Origin: Pseudogracilibacillus sp.
GTDB taxonomy: Bacteria > Bacillota > Bacilli > Bacillales > Amphibacillaceae
Reading direction: 5' to 3'
NCBI GenBank assembly: GCA_026169815.1
Contig: JAPFDT010000054.1
Span: 1-64,000, forward strand
DNA length: 64,000 nucleotides
This document shows, one piece after another, positions 1 to 9,068 of this stretch. A program made the translations under genes and the position numbers. Each line of letters starts with the position of its first letter. Position 1 is the first letter of the stretch. The notes beneath the pieces were generated by a model. It was given only the letters and a program-made list of their open reading frames with translations. It ran no database searches and was not told the origin of the DNA.

Positions 1-136
1 AACGACGGGAGAGCAACTTTAACGACGGGAGAGCAACTTTAACGACGGGAGAGCAACTTTAACGACGGGAGAGCAACTTTAACGACGGGAGAGCAACTTT
101 AACGACGGGAGAGCAACTTTAACGACGGGAGAGCAA
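1..136 (-). repeat. 20-bp tandem array with TTGCTCTCCC core
   Basis: Six complete identical 20-bp units (AACGACGGGAGAGCAACTTT) and the first 16 bases of a seventh; the array starts at or before the window edge. Read on the minus strand each unit carries TTGCTCTCCC, at 7-16, 27-36 and so on to 127-136. It begins directly after the terminator of the minus-strand opu operon (141-165). A diverged array with the same core, period and orientation relative to transcription lies at 55410-55549. Function unknown. Confidence 0.97.
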
Positions 137-140
137 AAAA

Positions 141-165
141 AAGAGACTGAACAAGTCAGTCTCTT
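141..165 (-). terminator. Intrinsic terminator of the opu operon
   Basis: A perfect 10-bp stem (AAGAGACTGA / TCAGTCTCTT) with a 5-nt loop. On the minus strand it is followed by a run of eight T. It lies 11 bp past the opuAC stop, and the tandem array starts at its T-run. Confidence 0.92.
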
Positions 166-176
166 TTTTATATCTC

Positions 177-1103
177 TTACTTCGTATCTAAATCTTCAAT
201 TGAATCGATGTCCATATACTCTGGTACTACTAAACCAATCTTCGCACCTTCTAAGTTAGGACCAAGTTCAACGATATCATCTTTATACTGGTCGTATAAG
301 TCACCGTGAGTTCCTGGTAACCAAGCAGCTACCATACCGTCAGCTTCATCGTTTGCTACAGCTTCCCACATAACAGCGTTATCTAAAGGTGTAGCTTTCA
401 CGTTATAACCTAAGTCTTCTAAAACTTTACCGATAACGTGTGTAGAACCAACTTCTGTGTCCCACTCAACGTAAACAAGCTCAATGTCGTCTCCGTCAAC
501 TTCGTCTACTCCTTCAATCCACTCAGCAACTTTATCTTCGTTCTCTTCTACCCATGTTTCAGCTGCTTCTGTTGGTGAAGTACCTTCAGAAATATCTAAC
601 ATCACTTCTTCTAAATCATCTGGAGTCCAGAAGAAATTATCTAATACTTCATATGCTTCAGGCATGTCATCTTCTAAACCTTCACGTACCATTGTGTTAA
701 TTGTTTCTGCATCACCAAATACTCCTTCAGGATCATCTAAATATTTTAAATCATATTCAGCGAATTTCCAGTGTGGTGACCAACCTGTAACAACAATTGG
801 CTCTTCATTTTTATATGCTTCACCTAATTCTGTTGTCATAGCACCACTTGAAGATGCTTGAACTTCCCAACCATCTAAATCATATTCTTCTACTGCGTCT
901 TCTGCAGCTTTAAATACTCCAGCACCTGGTTCAATACCAGTGATCTGGTAGTCCATTTCTTCACCATATTTCACATCTGTATCGCCTGAATCATCATCAG
1001 TGCCCTCAGTTGCGTCATCATCTGTTCCGCCACCACAAGCTGCTAATAGCAACGTTGCAGAAAGCCCAGAAATGATACCTAAACGTTTTAGTCTAGCTAA
1101 CAT
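177..1103 (-). CDS. opuAC: Glycine betaine ABC transporter substrate-binding lipoprotein
   Basis: 308 residues. This is the extracellular binding protein that delivers glycine betaine or a related osmoprotectant to the OpuA importer. The N-terminus is a lipoprotein signal ending in LLLAAC, with the lipidated Cys at residue 23, then an acidic Gly/Asp/Thr-rich linker. The ProX/OpuAC-type domain follows, with tryptophan-rich segments VTGWSPHW (about 105-112) and AWLPGTH (about 260); family members bind betaine in an aromatic cage formed by such Trp residues. It is the last gene of opuAA-opuAB-opuAC, 63 nt after opuAB, and has its own GGGGAG ribosome binding site. The high Asp/Glu content fits an exported protein of a salt-tolerant organism (inference). 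Confidence 0.95.
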   Translation of the reverse strand: MLARLKRLGIISGLSATLLLAACGGGTDDDATEGTDDDSGDTDVKYGEEMDYQITGIEPGAGVFKAAEDAVEEYDLDGWEVQASSSGAMTTELGEAYKNEEPIVVTGWSPHWKFAEYDLKYLDDPEGVFGDAETINTMVREGLEDDMPEAYEVLDNFFWTPDDLEEVMLDISEGTSPTEAAETWVEENEDKVAEWIEGVDEVDGDDIELVYVEWDTEVGSTHVIGKVLEDLGYNVKATPLDNAVMWEAVANDEADGMVAAWLPGTHGDLYDQYKDDIVELGPNLEGAKIGLVVPEYMDIDSIEDLDTK

Positions 1104-1166
1104 AAATATTACTCCCCTTTTATAAAAAATATATATGGAAACTTTTCATATTGAAAAGATACCAAC

Positions 1167-2066
1167 TTAATTAGTTTTCTTTTTCTCTTTGTTCATGTTT
1201 TGCGTAAATCGGTCAATAATGATTGCTAAAATAACGATACCGATTCCTGCAACAAATCCTGTACCAACTTGAGAACGTTGTAGTGCTGATAACACTTCTC
1301 GTCCAAGCCCTGGAGCTCCAATCATCGAAGCAATAACTACCATAGATAATGATAACATAACCGTTTGGTTAATTCCTGCCATTATTGTTGCTCTTGCCAT
1401 CGGTAATTCTACTTGAAATAACTTTTGAGCACCAGTTGTACCAAATGCATCTGCCGCTTCTACTAATTCCGTTGATACTTGTCTTATTCCTAAATTCGTC
1501 ATACGAACAGTAGGTGGTGTAGCGAAAATTAATGAAGCAAATATTCCCGGTACCATACCAATACCTAAGAATGCTACAGCTGGAATTAAGTAAACGAAAG
1601 CTGGCATCGTCTGCATAAAGTCTAGTATTGGTTCAATAATAATTCTAGCAATATTACTTTTCGACATTAAAATACCGACCGGTACCCCAATGATAATTGC
1701 TAATAAACTTGAAATAAGTACTAGTGAGAATGTTTCCATTAAGTGTGCCCATAATCCTTGGTTATAAATTAACCATAACCCTATTGCTGAGAAAATCGCT
1801 AGTCCAATTCTCTTACCAGTAATTAAAAATGCAGCAATAACAATAATGATAATAACAACTAATGGTGGGATAGCACTTAATGAATCAGCTGTCCACTCCA
1901 TAAAATTACCAAAATACTTTTTAATCGGATCAAATAGAAAGGCAAACTTCTCTTTTACTTGGTCTGTAAACCATTCTGTTCCTTCTGCTATACGAATCTT
2001 ATCACTGAAAAAGTTTATAAAAGAAAGTTTCGGAATGAGAGACATCATTGCATTAAGCATCTTCAT
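1167..2066 (-). CDS. opuAB: Glycine betaine ABC transporter permease
   Basis: 299 residues. This is the membrane-spanning subunit of the OpuA importer. An N-terminal extension of about 65 residues comes before several strongly hydrophobic helices (about 70-295). The central region holds the BPD_transp_1 coupling loop, with the EAA-type segment [20 protein letters not shown] contacting the ATPase. The start overlaps the end of opuAA by 14 nt, which implies translational coupling, and AAGGGGG lies 5 nt before the ATG. The length and gene order match the Bacillus opuA operon. Confidence 0.95.
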   Translation of the reverse strand: MKMLNAMMSLIPKLSFINFFSDKIRIAEGTEWFTDQVKEKFAFLFDPIKKYFGNFMEWTADSLSAIPPLVVIIIIVIAAFLITGKRIGLAIFSAIGLWLIYNQGLWAHLMETFSLVLISSLLAIIIGVPVGILMSKSNIARIIIEPILDFMQTMPAFVYLIPAVAFLGIGMVPGIFASLIFATPPTVRMTNLGIRQVSTELVEAADAFGTTGAQKLFQVELPMARATIMAGINQTVMLSLSMVVIASMIGAPGLGREVLSALQRSQVGTGFVAGIGIVILAIIIDRFTQNMNKEKKKTN

Positions 2067-3252
2067 TCACGCCCCCTTCTTTTGCTAATCCAGCAATAAT
2101 TGCACCGCGGACTAGAATTCCTATCAGTTTATCATCACTGTCTGTTACAGCAATAGGAATTGGGGTGTTATGGATTAATGGGAAAATTTCATTCATCGGA
2201 GTATCTTTGGTTACTTGTTTGATATCCGTACGTAAAATGCCATGTAAATCACGAACATCTTGATTACGTGCTTCTACTGCATCTTCAGTTATAACGTATC
2301 CTTGTAATTCACGTTTATTATTTACTACTAAAATGCTCGAAATACCTTCTGCTCGCATTCTTTCTAATGCTACACGTGGACCATGACGGTCAATGTTGAC
2401 AGTTTCTGGACGCTTCATAACGTGTCTAGCAGTTAACACTTTCGTACGATCAACATCTTCAACGAATTTCTCAACATAATCGTTTGCAGGATTAACTAAG
2501 ATTTCTTCTGGTGTTCCAATTTGTACAATGGCACCATCTTTCATTAATGCAATTCGATCACCTAATCGTAAAGCTTCATCTAAATCATGCGTAATAAACA
2601 AAATAGTTTTCTTCATTTTTGCTTGAATTTCTACCATTTCATCTTGCATATCTTTACGAATTAACGGGTCAAGTGCTGAAAATGCCTCATCCATTAACAA
2701 TACTTCAGGATCATTTGTCAGCGCACGAGCAATACCAACTCGTTGTTGCATTCCACCTGAAAGCTGATCTGGATATTGGTCAGCGTAGTCACCTAAGCCT
2801 ACCATACTTAACGCTTCTTGTGCCTTTTGACGTCTTTCCTCTTTATCGCGATTCTGAATTTCTAAACCAAATTCCGCATTTTCTAATATCGTGCGGTGTG
2901 GGAATAAGGCAAAGCTTTGAAAAACCATACTCAGTTTTTCACGACGAACTTTAAGGAGTGATTTCTTATCTAGATCAGAAATATCTTCTCCTTCTATAAA
3001 GATATTCCCTTCTGTCGGTTCTATTAAACGATTAATTAAGCGGATTAATGTCGATTTTCCACTTCCCGACAATCCCATGATAACAAAGAACTCGCCTTCT
3101 TTAACTTCAAAATTCGCTTTATTAACGGCAACTGTACAACCAGTTTCGTTAAGAATTTCTTCTTTTGAATAACCTTCATCCAAAAGTTGTAAAGCATCTT
3201 TTGTACGCTTTCCAAATACTTTTGATAAATCTTTAACTTCTATGACTGACAC
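2053..3252 (-). CDS. opuAA: Glycine betaine ABC transporter ATP-binding protein
   Basis: 399 residues. This is the ATPase that powers betaine import. Visible motifs are Walker [10 protein letters not shown] (about 60-68), signature LSGGMQQR (about 164-171) and Walker [14 protein letters not shown] (about 184). After about residue 280 come two CBS domains (from [11 protein letters not shown] to the C-terminus); in OpuA-type transporters tandem CBS domains sense ionic strength or cyclic-di-AMP. It is the first gene of the operon, with an AGAGGTGAG ribosome binding site. Two 14-bp direct repeats lie about 65-110 bp upstream. Confidence 0.96.
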   Translation of the reverse strand: MSVIEVKDLSKVFGKRTKDALQLLDEGYSKEEILNETGCTVAVNKANFEVKEGEFFVIMGLSGSGKSTLIRLINRLIEPTEGNIFIEGEDISDLDKKSLLKVRREKLSMVFQSFALFPHRTILENAEFGLEIQNRDKEERRQKAQEALSMVGLGDYADQYPDQLSGGMQQRVGIARALTNDPEVLLMDEAFSALDPLIRKDMQDEMVEIQAKMKKTILFITHDLDEALRLGDRIALMKDGAIVQIGTPEEILVNPANDYVEKFVEDVDRTKVLTARHVMKRPETVNIDRHGPRVALERMRAEGISSILVVNNKRELQGYVITEDAVEARNQDVRDLHGILRTDIKQVTKDTPMNEIFPLIHNTPIPIAVTDSDDKLIGILVRGAIIAGLAKEGGVNEDA

Positions 3253-3315
3253 TAAGTCTCACCTCTAATAAATTTAAGACAGTCTATTAAAAATAAGCAA
3301 CGTAATTAACAAATT

Positions 3316-3361
3316 TACATTCTTTTCATAGACACTCCCTATTAATCTACATTCTTTTCAT
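3316..3361 (-). promoter_or_regulatory. Pair of 14-bp direct repeats upstream of opuAA
   Basis: TACATTCTTTTCAT occurs at 3316-3329 and again at 3348-3361, 32 bp apart, or about three helical turns. The spacing would put two protein dimers or monomers on one face of the DNA. It may be an operator for osmotic or betaine control (GbsR-like regulators are known for opu genes), but the protein is not identifiable here. The rest of the 349-bp gap to the next gene shows nothing recognisable. Confidence 0.4.
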
Positions 3362-3601
3362 TTTGTTTTCAAATCGCTTGAGAAGTGATTTAATCGAAAA
3401 TATTAGGATATAAGCATACCTATATCAAAAATCCATCATATTACTTACATTTGCTCGTTTATGCTAGATATAGGTGGAATATCTGCCCTTATTCAATATA
3501 ATTATTACTTTTTTCTTAATTTAAGATAGATTTCCCCTAATTTAGTAACACTTTTAGGAAGTTGTTTGCTACATTATACTAACTTAATTCGTTTTACCTA
3601 A

Positions 3602-4372
3602 TTACTTTCCAGTAAATATAGGGAATCGTTTTTCTAAAAATGCAGTAATTCCTTCTTTATGATCGGCTGTTTGTGACATAGCAATTTGTCCAACCTTTTC
3701 ATTAGCTAAAATTTCCTTTAAAACGGGTAGGTTAGCTTCGTGTAAAATCATTTTTGAACGAATGATTGCTTGGAATGGTGACATTTGAACTTTTTGCGCC
3801 ATTTCTAATGCAGCATCTTCTGCTTTTTCATCTGTTACAACATCGACTAAGCCCATTTTTTGTGCTTGCCCTGCTTTCACTTGTTCTAAATTCCAAATAA
3901 ATTGTTTGGCATTGTGTGCTCCCATTCGTTCTTGTAAAAAGAAGTGACCTCCACCATCAGGAACAAGACCAATTCCTGCAAATAACATACCTAACTTCGC
4001 TTCCTCGTTCGCTACAATATAATCTGACGCTAAAGCGATGCTTAATCCTAAGCCTGCTACTGATCCATTTACTGCAGTAATGACAATTTTAGGTAACGTA
4101 TATAACTTTGTGGCAATTGTTGTCAGCGTATCCATAATACCTGCAAATTGCTCTTCTGTAGCGACTTCTGTCATCATATTAATATCCCCACCAGCACAAA
4201 ATGCCTTCCCTGCACCAGTTAACATTAATATTTTGTCATCATTTTTTTCTACTTCAATAATTAGTTCCTCTAATTTCGTTAATGTTTCGTAATCTAAGGC
4301 ATTATAACTTTCTGGTCGATTTAACATAATCGTTGAAATACCATTCTCACTTGTTAATGTAACTTTCTCCAT
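3602..4372 (-). CDS. Enoyl-CoA hydratase/isomerase family protein
   Basis: 256 residues, the usual length for the crotonase fold. Family members hydrate or isomerise enoyl-CoA thioesters, usually in fatty-acid or amino-acid breakdown. The N-terminus has the LNRPESYNAL segment and the first oxyanion-hole region GAGKAFCAGGD (about 53-63). The second oxyanion region, with NGSVAGLGLSIALASD, follows at about 103-118. It is a monocistronic minus-strand gene with a GGGGG ribosome binding site. A FadR-like palindrome and a cre-like site lie just upstream, which supports a beta-oxidation role. The exact substrate cannot be read from the sequence. Confidence 0.88.
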   Translation of the reverse strand: MEKVTLTSENGISTIMLNRPESYNALDYETLTKLEELIIEVEKNDDKILMLTGAGKAFCAGGDINMMTEVATEEQFAGIMDTLTTIATKLYTLPKIVITAVNGSVAGLGLSIALASDYIVANEEAKLGMLFAGIGLVPDGGGHFFLQERMGAHNAKQFIWNLEQVKAGQAQKMGLVDVVTDEKAEDAALEMAQKVQMSPFQAIIRSKMILHEANLPVLKEILANEKVGQIAMSQTADHKEGITAFLEKRFPIFTGK

Positions 4373-4391
4373 TTTACAACCCCCTATATTA

Positions 4392-4449
4392 TGAATGACT
4401 ATTCATATTTTCATTATAGTACATTTTCTGAATAATGAAAGCGTTTTAT
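4392..4449 (-). promoter_or_regulatory. FadR-like operator, -10 box and cre-like site
   Basis: TGAATGACTATTCATAT at 4392-4408 matches the Bacillus subtilis FadR operator (TGAATGANTANTCATTCA) in most positions. A TATAAT -10 box lies at 4413-4418 on the minus strand, so the operator would sit at the transcription start. TGAAAGCGTTTTAT at 4436-4449 resembles a CcpA cre site with two mismatches. Together they suggest repression by FadR and by catabolite control. Confidence 0.62.
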
Positions 4450-4465
4450 TAATAAAGAAATTAAA

Positions 4466-4503
4466 AACAACATAAGAAATAGAATAATTATTCCTTACGT
4501 TGT
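4466..4503 (-). terminator. Intrinsic terminator
   Basis: An imperfect stem between AACAACATAAGA and TCCTTACGTTGTT, followed on the minus strand by TTTTTAATTTC. It closes the alpha/beta hydrolase gene that ends at 4519. Confidence 0.7.
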
Positions 4504-4518
4504 TCTGTATACTTCCAC

Positions 4519-5466
4519 TTACATATTCACTTTTAATAAAAATCCCCTTAATTTTTCTTCATATGCAATAGTTTGCGTTTCATACCCTTTAATATGACCA
4601 ACATCAGGAATAATCCATAAATCTGTGTCGCCACCAGCTACTTCATAAATCTCATCTGCCATCCATGTTGGGACAAGATCATCTGCTCCACCGTGAATCA
4701 ATAATAATGGTAGGTTATTTCGTTTCACTTGTTCAATTGGTGACACTTCTTGATAAGAATAGCCTGCGCGAACTTTTGTAATGAGACTTGTCATCGGAAT
4801 TAGCGGAAAACCGGGTACACCGTATAAATTTTTTAATTGATGGGTTAATTCTTCTGTCATTGTCGTAAAACTACTATCTGCAACAATTCCTTTTACTTGT
4901 GCAGGTAAAGCTTCCCCGCTTGTCATTAAAACAGCCGCAGCTCCTGCTGAATTTCCATGCAAGATAATTTCTTCCATATTAAATTCAACGATTAACCCAC
5001 GAATCCAATTTAAAATATCATAGCGATCATGACCACCGAAGGCATAATAGCCACCTTCACTATCGCCATGTCCACGAGAATCTGTTAATAACACATTGTA
5101 ACCTTGATCATAATAAAATTTAGCAAATTGTCGCATATCTGCTTTTTCCTTACGAAAACCGTGAACTAAGATAACTGCTTTCCTTGAAGCTTCATCATGT
5201 TCAATAAAATTTGCTTGCAGTAACAACCCATCATTAGAATACAATGACAAACGACTAATTTCTTGTTCGTCATACCAATCTAAAGCTTGTTGTAGTCGTG
5301 CGGCACCTGCACCGTCTTGGTCAGTATTACCGATAATTGTTTCACGATGTAATTCTACTTTCGAACCACGTTGGACACTTTCACGATAAAAAAAGTTACC
5401 GATAAAAACTATTACTGATAGTAAAAATGCAAGCACACTGCCGATAATCATGTTTACTCTTTTCAT
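4519..5466 (-). CDS. Membrane-anchored alpha/beta hydrolase
   Basis: 315 residues. An N-terminal hydrophobic segment (about 5-27) acts as an anchor or uncleaved signal. The hydrolase domain has the oxyanion HGF motif (about 101), GHGDSEGG, the nucleophile elbow GNSAGA (about 171-176), an Asp in HGGADDLVP (about 260) and a late His in DVGHIKG. This is a complete Ser-Asp-His triad. It resembles Bacillus YqkD-type hydrolases. The substrate is unknown, and it is transcribed alone with its own terminator. Confidence 0.85.
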   Translation of the reverse strand: MKRVNMIIGSVLAFLLSVIVFIGNFFYRESVQRGSKVELHRETIIGNTDQDGAGAARLQQALDWYDEQEISRLSLYSNDGLLLQANFIEHDEASRKAVILVHGFRKEKADMRQFAKFYYDQGYNVLLTDSRGHGDSEGGYYAFGGHDRYDILNWIRGLIVEFNMEEIILHGNSAGAAAVLMTSGEALPAQVKGIVADSSFTTMTEELTHQLKNLYGVPGFPLIPMTSLITKVRAGYSYQEVSPIEQVKRNNLPLLLIHGGADDLVPTWMADEIYEVAGGDTDLWIIPDVGHIKGYETQTIAYEEKLRGFLLKVNM

Positions 5467-5557
5467 TTTCTCTCGTCTCCCTATAACTAACGGTTTCCTC
5501 CTATTTAATGTACCATAATCAATATATGTTAATAAAACAATTCGGTTGCAAACAAAA

Positions 5558-5583
5558 AAACACTGAAAATTAATTCAGCGTTT
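5558..5583 (-). terminator. Intrinsic terminator of yfkD
   Basis: Stem AAACACTGAA / TTCAGCGTTT with a 6-nt loop, followed on the minus strand by a run of T. It lies just after the yfkD stop at 5590. Confidence 0.8.
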
Positions 5584-5589
5584 CAACTT

Positions 5590-6408
5590 TTATTTCGTTT
5601 GGAAATGTAGTGTAACATGATCTTGAATCGGCATCCAAGCTCCTATTCCTTGTTTCGTTACATTTTTAATCACTAATTCTTTTGAAGAACCTTTTAATTG
5701 AATATATACTTCACCAAAAACAACTTTTCCTTTTTCGCTAACTGCTGGTGCATACGCTTGTAGAATACCTGTCTTTTCTTTTGGTACGTTATAAAAATGC
5801 GATAACTTTGTATTAGCACCATAAACAGTAGAAAAAGCTAAAGGAAGTTCAGTTTTTTGTTGTGATGATTGCAACATCATCTGTTGGATAGTCGCTGCAT
5901 GTTCTATTTTATTCGTCAATGCCCCTTTTATTTCCATTTCCTCACGTTGATTATAATTTAATTCTTGATGGCTATCTCCATTTTGATTATTTAATTCATT
6001 TTGATTTATTTCTTGATAATCAGTTGTAATCGTCGTTTTTTCAGATTCATACGCTAACGGCCAGCGTCCTAAAAAAATGGTCGCTCGATAACCAATTGCT
6101 ACTGGCGAAGGGTTAATCGCTGATTCATTTAATAGTTTAATCACTTCTGGATTATCAATTTTTACTTTGTTCGTTTCTAACATTTCTTTCGTTTCCTTGC
6201 TAGGTTCGATGGACTCTCCATCTTCGGTTACATTAGGAAATGTATTTGCCTTTTCTAATGACAGCACATTTTTTGGTAAAGTAATCGTTGTTTCTTTTTT
6301 CTTTTCTTTCTCTTTTGCTTGAATATCATGAGTAAAGCTACAAAAAATAGATAAAATCATTACAATACTTACCAGTGCCATTTTAATTAGTTTAGATTTC
6401 TTTATCAT
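5590..6408 (-). CDS. yfkD: YfkD-like secreted protein
   Basis: 272 residues. It has a cleavable-looking signal peptide (KK charge cluster, hydrophobic stretch about 8-26, then IQAKEK). The mature part matches the Bacillus YfkD family, with landmarks IGYRATIFLGRWPL (about 103-116) and YAPAVSEKGKVVFGEVY (about 219-235) and a C-terminal QGIGAWMPIQDHV. The family has no known function and is expected outside the membrane. It lies near yfkH-, yfkI- and yfkJ-like genes, as in B. subtilis. The start codon and ribosome binding site sit inside a possible hairpin (ATCTATCATG at 6407-6416 pairing with 6440-6449). Confidence 0.85.
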   Translation of the reverse strand: MIKKSKLIKMALVSIVMILSIFCSFTHDIQAKEKEKKKETTITLPKNVLSLEKANTFPNVTEDGESIEPSKETKEMLETNKVKIDNPEVIKLLNESAINPSPVAIGYRATIFLGRWPLAYESEKTTITTDYQEINQNELNNQNGDSHQELNYNQREEMEIKGALTNKIEHAATIQQMMLQSSQQKTELPLAFSTVYGANTKLSHFYNVPKEKTGILQAYAPAVSEKGKVVFGEVYIQLKGSSKELVIKNVTKQGIGAWMPIQDHVTLHFQTK

Positions 6409-6484
6409 CTATCATGTCACTCCTTTTCGATAGTTTTTTCATGATAGATAACTTTTATGCATGGAAAAGTAAAGATCCATTATA

Positions 6485-7732
6485 TTACTGTGCGATATGT
6501 TGTTGAATATTTTGTAATGCTTCAATTAAACGGTCTATTTCCTCTTCTGTATTGTATGGTGCTATTCCAGCACGAACAAGACCACCTTGTTCTTCTGCTC
6601 CTAATCGTTCTATTAATGATTTCGCATAAAAATCCCCTGATTCCAAATGTAATGAATAATTTCTCATTAAGTAATCACAAACGACTCTTGAGTTCATTCC
6701 CGCTACTTTAAAGGCAACAGTTGGTGTTTTAAATACATCTTTATCAGCTTGATACAAGGTAATATGCTCAATTTTCTCTAATCCTTCTCGTAATCGATTA
6801 GCTAAAAATTGTTCATATTCAAAAATGCGTTTAAAAGCATCATTTAATTGCTCTCTTAAAAAGTTCCCTTGACCAATACTAGCAATAAAACGAATAGCTT
6901 CTTTTACTCCTACTAAGCCTTCAAAGTTTATCGTTCCTCTTTCTAAGACTTTCGTTGATTCTGTTGGTGCCGGATCTAATTTAAATGCTGTTAATTCTTT
7001 ACGAATGTCTTGCTTAACTGCAACTATTCCAACATGTGGTCCGAAAAATTTATACGCAGAACAAAATAAGAAATCTGCTCCTAAATCGTTAAATTGTACG
7101 GTAAAATGTGGAATCGCATGAACGCCATCTAATGCAACAAGTGCACCTACCTCTTTAGCACGACGAATAATTGGAACAACTTCATTAATGGTGCCAATTG
7201 CATTAGAGGCTAGTCCGATTGCAACGAGTTTTGTTTCTTCATTAATAAGTTCAGCTAAATTATCTGTTTGTAACGTTTTCGTTTCTGGATTGACGCATAT
7301 TGTATTAACAGTAATATTCGAACCTTCCACAGCAGTAATCCATGGATCAATATTTGCGTGGTGATCCATCTCTGTTACAACGATATTTCCTCTGTCATCG
7401 CCCCATGTATAACCTAAAGCACGTGCAATTTGAAACGTTAATGTCGTCATGTTTGCTCCAAAAACAATGTTTTCTTGCTCTGTTCCTAATAACGTACCTA
7501 CAGCTTCTCTTGCTTGCTCAACGATTTCTTCTGTTTCTTTTGATGTTGCTGATTGTCCACCTAAATTCGCTACTCCATTTTTCATATAGTTACTCATCGC
7601 TTCTATAACAGACTTAGCAATTTGGGTACCACCAGGCCCGTCAAAATATCCAGCAAAATAATCATTTTCAATTCGTTGTAGCGCAGGAAATGCTTCTCTT
7701 ATTTTTTCAATCGGATAATGGTTCCTTTTCAT
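6485..7732 (-). CDS. Cysteine desulfurase-like protein (class V aminotransferase fold)
   Basis: 415 residues, PLP-dependent. The PLP lysine lies in CSAYKFFGPHVG, and the cofactor-binding Asp and His are in VALDGVHAIPHF. The N-terminal YFAGYFDGPGGTQ and the overall length fit the cysteine-desulfurase-like subfamily (VC1184 type) rather than the housekeeping IscS or SufS. No suf or isc partner is adjacent, so a role in iron-sulfur assembly is not supported by context. It is read alone between yfkD and a YihY-family gene. The true substrate is unknown. Confidence 0.82.
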   Translation of the reverse strand: MKRNHYPIEKIREAFPALQRIENDYFAGYFDGPGGTQIAKSVIEAMSNYMKNGVANLGGQSATSKETEEIVEQAREAVGTLLGTEQENIVFGANMTTLTFQIARALGYTWGDDRGNIVVTEMDHHANIDPWITAVEGSNITVNTICVNPETKTLQTDNLAELINEETKLVAIGLASNAIGTINEVVPIIRRAKEVGALVALDGVHAIPHFTVQFNDLGADFLFCSAYKFFGPHVGIVAVKQDIRKELTAFKLDPAPTESTKVLERGTINFEGLVGVKEAIRFIASIGQGNFLREQLNDAFKRIFEYEQFLANRLREGLEKIEHITLYQADKDVFKTPTVAFKVAGMNSRVVCDYLMRNYSLHLESGDFYAKSLIERLGAEEQGGLVRAGIAPYNTEEEIDRLIEALQNIQQHIAQ

Positions 7733-7905
7733 TAGATGTCACTCCCTTGTCATGTTGATAAAGTCTCGAATTAAATCTCCATTTAGCAATATCCTACCTT
7801 AATGTGCTATTACATTCTACTGTTTTACATTAGAATTAATCATTTTCATAAAAACAATCTAATTAAAAATACAAATAATTAGGGATAAAATTGATTTATA
7901 TAATA

Positions 7906-7943
7906 AAAAATGAGATAAGCACATTTTAGCTCATCTCATTTTT
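7906..7943 (-). terminator. Intrinsic terminator
   Basis: A 15-bp stem between AAAAATGAGATAAGC and GCTCATCTCATTTTT with one mismatch. It directly follows the YihY-family gene. Confidence 0.85.
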
Positions 7944-8768
7944 CTAAATGTTTATTTTCTGTTCACGTTCTTTAATATAGGCATTAATTACACCGCCAGT
8001 AGTAATAATAATACCAAATAAATAAAACCAAAACATTAAAATAATAACTGTTCCTAAACTACCGTAAGTTGCTGAATAATTTCCTAACGTATTGACATAG
8101 AAAGAAAATCCTAATGATGTCAATTGCCAAAAAATCGTAGCAAATATCGCACCCCAAATTGCGTGTCTAAAAAGCACTTTTTCATTTGGAGCTAATTTAT
8201 ATAGTAATAATAAAGCAACGAAAAAAGTTAATGATGTTGCGATCCAACGTGTAATGTTCCATGCATTTAAATAATCATTCAATCCAATTAAACTAAATAA
8301 TTGTTCCCCAATTAATTTACCGAAAACTGACAATAATAACGCAATGGCAATCATTAAAAGTAAACCTAACATTAAGCCTAAAGCAACTAAACGATTTAAT
8401 AAAAAGGAACGATTTTCTTCTACTCGATATGCTTTATTAAATGATTTAGATATCGCATTAAATCCATTGGAAGCAGACCATAATGTACCTATAATACCAA
8501 CAGATAAAAGGCTCCCACTACGATTTTCCATAATGCTCGTCAAATTACTATCAATCATTGCTACTACTTGATTCGGCAAGTAAGCTTCGATAAATTCCAT
8601 AAATGCTCTATCATCAATTGGAAAGTAACCTAGCAATGTAACTAAAAACAATAAAAAAGGGAATACAGACAAAAGAAAGAAGTATGCGAGCTGTGCAGAT
8701 AAACCCATCACATCTGCTTCATTAATATGATTCACTAACTCTTTGCCTGTTTTAATTGTTTTTCGCAT
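7944..8768 (-). CDS. yfkH: YihY/BrkB family inner-membrane protein
   Basis: 274 residues with about six membrane helices. The family hallmarks are LSAQLAYFFLLSVFPFLLFL near the N-terminus, WSASNGFNAI in the middle, and FWFYLFGIIITTGG near the C-terminus. YihY-type proteins were once called RNase BN, but that assignment was withdrawn and their role is unclear. It forms a minus-strand run with the small YtxH-like protein and the tyrosine phosphatase, as in the yfkH-yfkI-yfkJ cluster of B. subtilis. Confidence 0.85.
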   Translation of the reverse strand: MRKTIKTGKELVNHINEADVMGLSAQLAYFFLLSVFPFLLFLVTLLGYFPIDDRAFMEFIEAYLPNQVVAMIDSNLTSIMENRSGSLLSVGIIGTLWSASNGFNAISKSFNKAYRVEENRSFLLNRLVALGLMLGLLLMIAIALLLSVFGKLIGEQLFSLIGLNDYLNAWNITRWIATSLTFFVALLLLYKLAPNEKVLFRHAIWGAIFATIFWQLTSLGFSFYVNTLGNYSATYGSLGTVIILMFWFYLFGIIITTGGVINAYIKEREQKINI

Positions 8769-8790
8769 AACATCTTCCCTTCTTATTGCA

Positions 8791-9066
8791 TTACTTTTTC
8801 AATACTTTTCCTAAAGTGCTTTCTACTTGATCTAACGTATTGATTGCTCCATCCATATTGCTATCAATCGTTTCTGTCACATCTCGAATCGTACCTTTAA
8901 GTGTTCCAATTACTTCATTTGGATTTTTCACATAATAACTTGCTTGGTCTGCTGAACGTTCTGTTAACTCTGAAACGTATTGTCTCGTTTCTTTATTAAA
9001 TAAAGAAACTGCACCTCCAACTACTGCTCCTATAACAATACTAGATAATAATGTTTTTTTCCCCAT
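8791..9066 (-). CDS. Small YtxH/YfkI-like protein
   Basis: 91 residues. The N-terminus GKKTLLSSIVIGAVVGGAVS is a glycine-rich single membrane segment typical of YtxH-domain proteins. The C-terminal two thirds is a charged, heptad-rich helix. It sits 2 nt downstream of the phosphatase gene and 22 nt upstream of the YihY gene, so all three are probably one transcript. Its position corresponds to B. subtilis yfkI. Function unknown. Confidence 0.75.
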   Translation of the reverse strand: MGKKTLLSSIVIGAVVGGAVSLFNKETRQYVSELTERSADQASYYVKNPNEVIGTLKGTIRDVTETIDSNMDGAINTLDQVESTLGKVLKK

Positions 9067-9068
9067 TG

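Noticed and set aside
1-136. CRISPR array
   Set aside because: The whole 20-bp unit is identical with no variable spacers, the unit is too short, and no cas genes are present.
6485-7732. Housekeeping cysteine desulfurase (SufS or IscS)
   Set aside because: The sequence fits the cysteine-desulfurase-like subfamily, and no suf or isc genes are adjacent.
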